A stretch of DNA of 64,000 bases from Methanococcus vannielii SB (GTDB taxonomy: Archaea; AGJL01; Methanococci; Methanococcales; Methanococcaceae), in contig NC_009634.1 in NCBI RefSeq assembly GCF_000017165.1, positions 434,001 to 498,000 on the forward strand, written 5' to 3'. The notes beneath the pieces are model-generated. The model was not told the DNA's origin. It ran no database searches and worked only from the letters and a program-made list of their open reading frames with translations. A program made the position numbers and the translations under genes. Below, piece by piece: positions 63,394 to 64,000 of the stretch (position 1 is its first letter; each line of letters begins with the position of its first letter).

Positions 63394-64000
63394 TTATGCT
63401 GCAGAAACTATTTTTATAATATCTCCGTCATTCAATTCCTGATCGGCACCAATTCTAAGTTTTTTTCTTGCATCAACTGCATATATAAATTTTTGCCCTA
63501 TTTCAGTATGGATTTTAAACGCAAGTTCTCTTGCTGTTGAACCTTTTTTAAGCAAATACGCATCCGGTAAAACATTTCCTTTTTTATCTGAGAATTTACC
63601 CTCGTCTTCAACGGGATATACTACAATCATGTTTAATAGGTCAAAATAAGCATTGTTAATTAAATTTTGAATTCCTGTTCCGCCAAATTTTTCAAGATAA
63701 TTTTTCATATAGTTTAATGCGTTCTTTTGAGCATCGTTTAAGCGGGTTTCATCAATTATTTCCATTTTTTTACCATTGTAATTGATTAAACCTGCTTTTT
63801 CTGCTTTTTTTAGTGCAAGTTCTATTTCCGAAGACGTAGGAATTACTGAAAACTCCTTAAATTCTTCCTTTAATTTTTCAATATTTTTTTCTGCATTTTC
63901 ATGATCAGCCTTGTTTGCAGCTATAATCATTGGTTTTGATGCCTTCCTTAAATTTGTTGAAAGAGTTAAAATATCACTTTCAGTCCATTTCATTGGGCTT
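63394..64000 (-). CDS. YchF/OLA1-type GTP-binding protein, C-terminal part (runs off the window)
   Basis: The right-hand edge cuts the gene; 202 codons are visible. The G4 motif NKAD (IIAANKADHENAEKN) is followed by the helical coiled region and a C-terminal TGS domain (YLLKKGSTARELAFKIHTEI). The G1-G3 motifs must lie beyond the window. Members of the archaeal Obg/YchF class bind ATP or GTP and associate with ribosomes. It reads on the minus strand, convergent with the histidine kinase. Confidence 0.85.
   Translation of the reverse strand, partial: SPMKWTESDILTLSTNLRKASKPMIIAANKADHENAEKNIEKLKEEFKEFSVIPTSSEIELALKKAEKAGLINYNGKKMEIIDETRLNDAQKNALNYMKNYLEKFGGTGIQNLINNAYFDLLNMIVVYPVEDEGKFSDKKGNVLPDAYLLKKGSTARELAFKIHTEIGQKFIYAVDARKKLRIGADQELNDGDIIKIVSAA

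Overview
The window is strongly AT-rich archaeal DNA from a hydrogenotrophic methanogen of the genus Methanococcus. This rests on gene content: energy-converting hydrogenase B subunits, a thiol:fumarate reductase-type iron-sulfur protein, an NCX_Mj-type exchanger, archaeal coaD, SRP19, TfuA, a DUF373 protein and a split transketolase. It also rests on GGTGA-type Shine-Dalgarno sequences and TTG/GTG starts. From memory, the order glmM-glmU-dut and leuA...galU-ppsA-pst-argD-pyrI-sucC matches M. maripaludis. The species cannot be fixed here; M. vannielii or a close relative would fit.

Layout. 0-20.4 kb is mostly housekeeping: a TudS/DUF1722 protein, tRNA-Ala(GGC), a decayed FAD-dehydrogenase pseudogene, cysS, an IMPACT-family protein, an exported Lon-like protease, leuA, a CYTH/HTH-ACT group with a fresh tandem duplication, moaC, tfrB, an ion exchanger, sppA, an RPA-associated OB protein, an aminotransferase, ehbC-ehbD, and dut-glmU-glmM. 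20.5-37 kb is a surface-glycan locus at the place where M. maripaludis carries its archaellin N-glycan genes. It has glycosyltransferases, a flippase, a PglF/CapD-type dehydratase, UDP-glucose dehydrogenase, a UDP-GlcA epimerase, a GalE-like epimerase, galU, two methyltransferases and an unusual aldolase-transaminase-decarboxylase trio. 37-46.3 kb holds a permease, coaD, ppsA and a complete pstSCAB-phoU phosphate operon followed by a small HTH regulator. 46.5-53 kb holds argD, a PLD-family protein, TfuA, pyrI, sucC, a coiled-coil protein, SRP19 and a DUF373 membrane protein. 53-56 kb has two Wzy-like polytopic proteins and an anchored protein. 56-58.7 kb is split transketolase with rpe between the halves. 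The end holds an M42 peptidase, a YkgJ-type protein, a zinc ribbon, a sensor histidine kinase and the 3' part of a YchF/OLA1-type GTPase.

How it fits together. glmM, glmU, galU, ugd and the epimerases can supply UDP-GlcNAc, UDP-Glc, UDP-GlcA and UDP-GalA to the glycosyltransferases and flippase. The three-gene trio (25.7-28.7 kb) could in principle build a small amine from pyruvate and an aldehyde to decorate a glycan; this is the best candidate for an undescribed pathway here. A second theme is genome plasticity. Short tandem duplications sit on or beside stop codons (leuA, pyrI, the deacetylase pseudogene), a perfect 253-bp duplication has split off a truncated regulator, a degenerate copy of the galU tail lies downstream of galU, and there are AAT and TTTATA microsatellites. 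Two pseudogenes are present.
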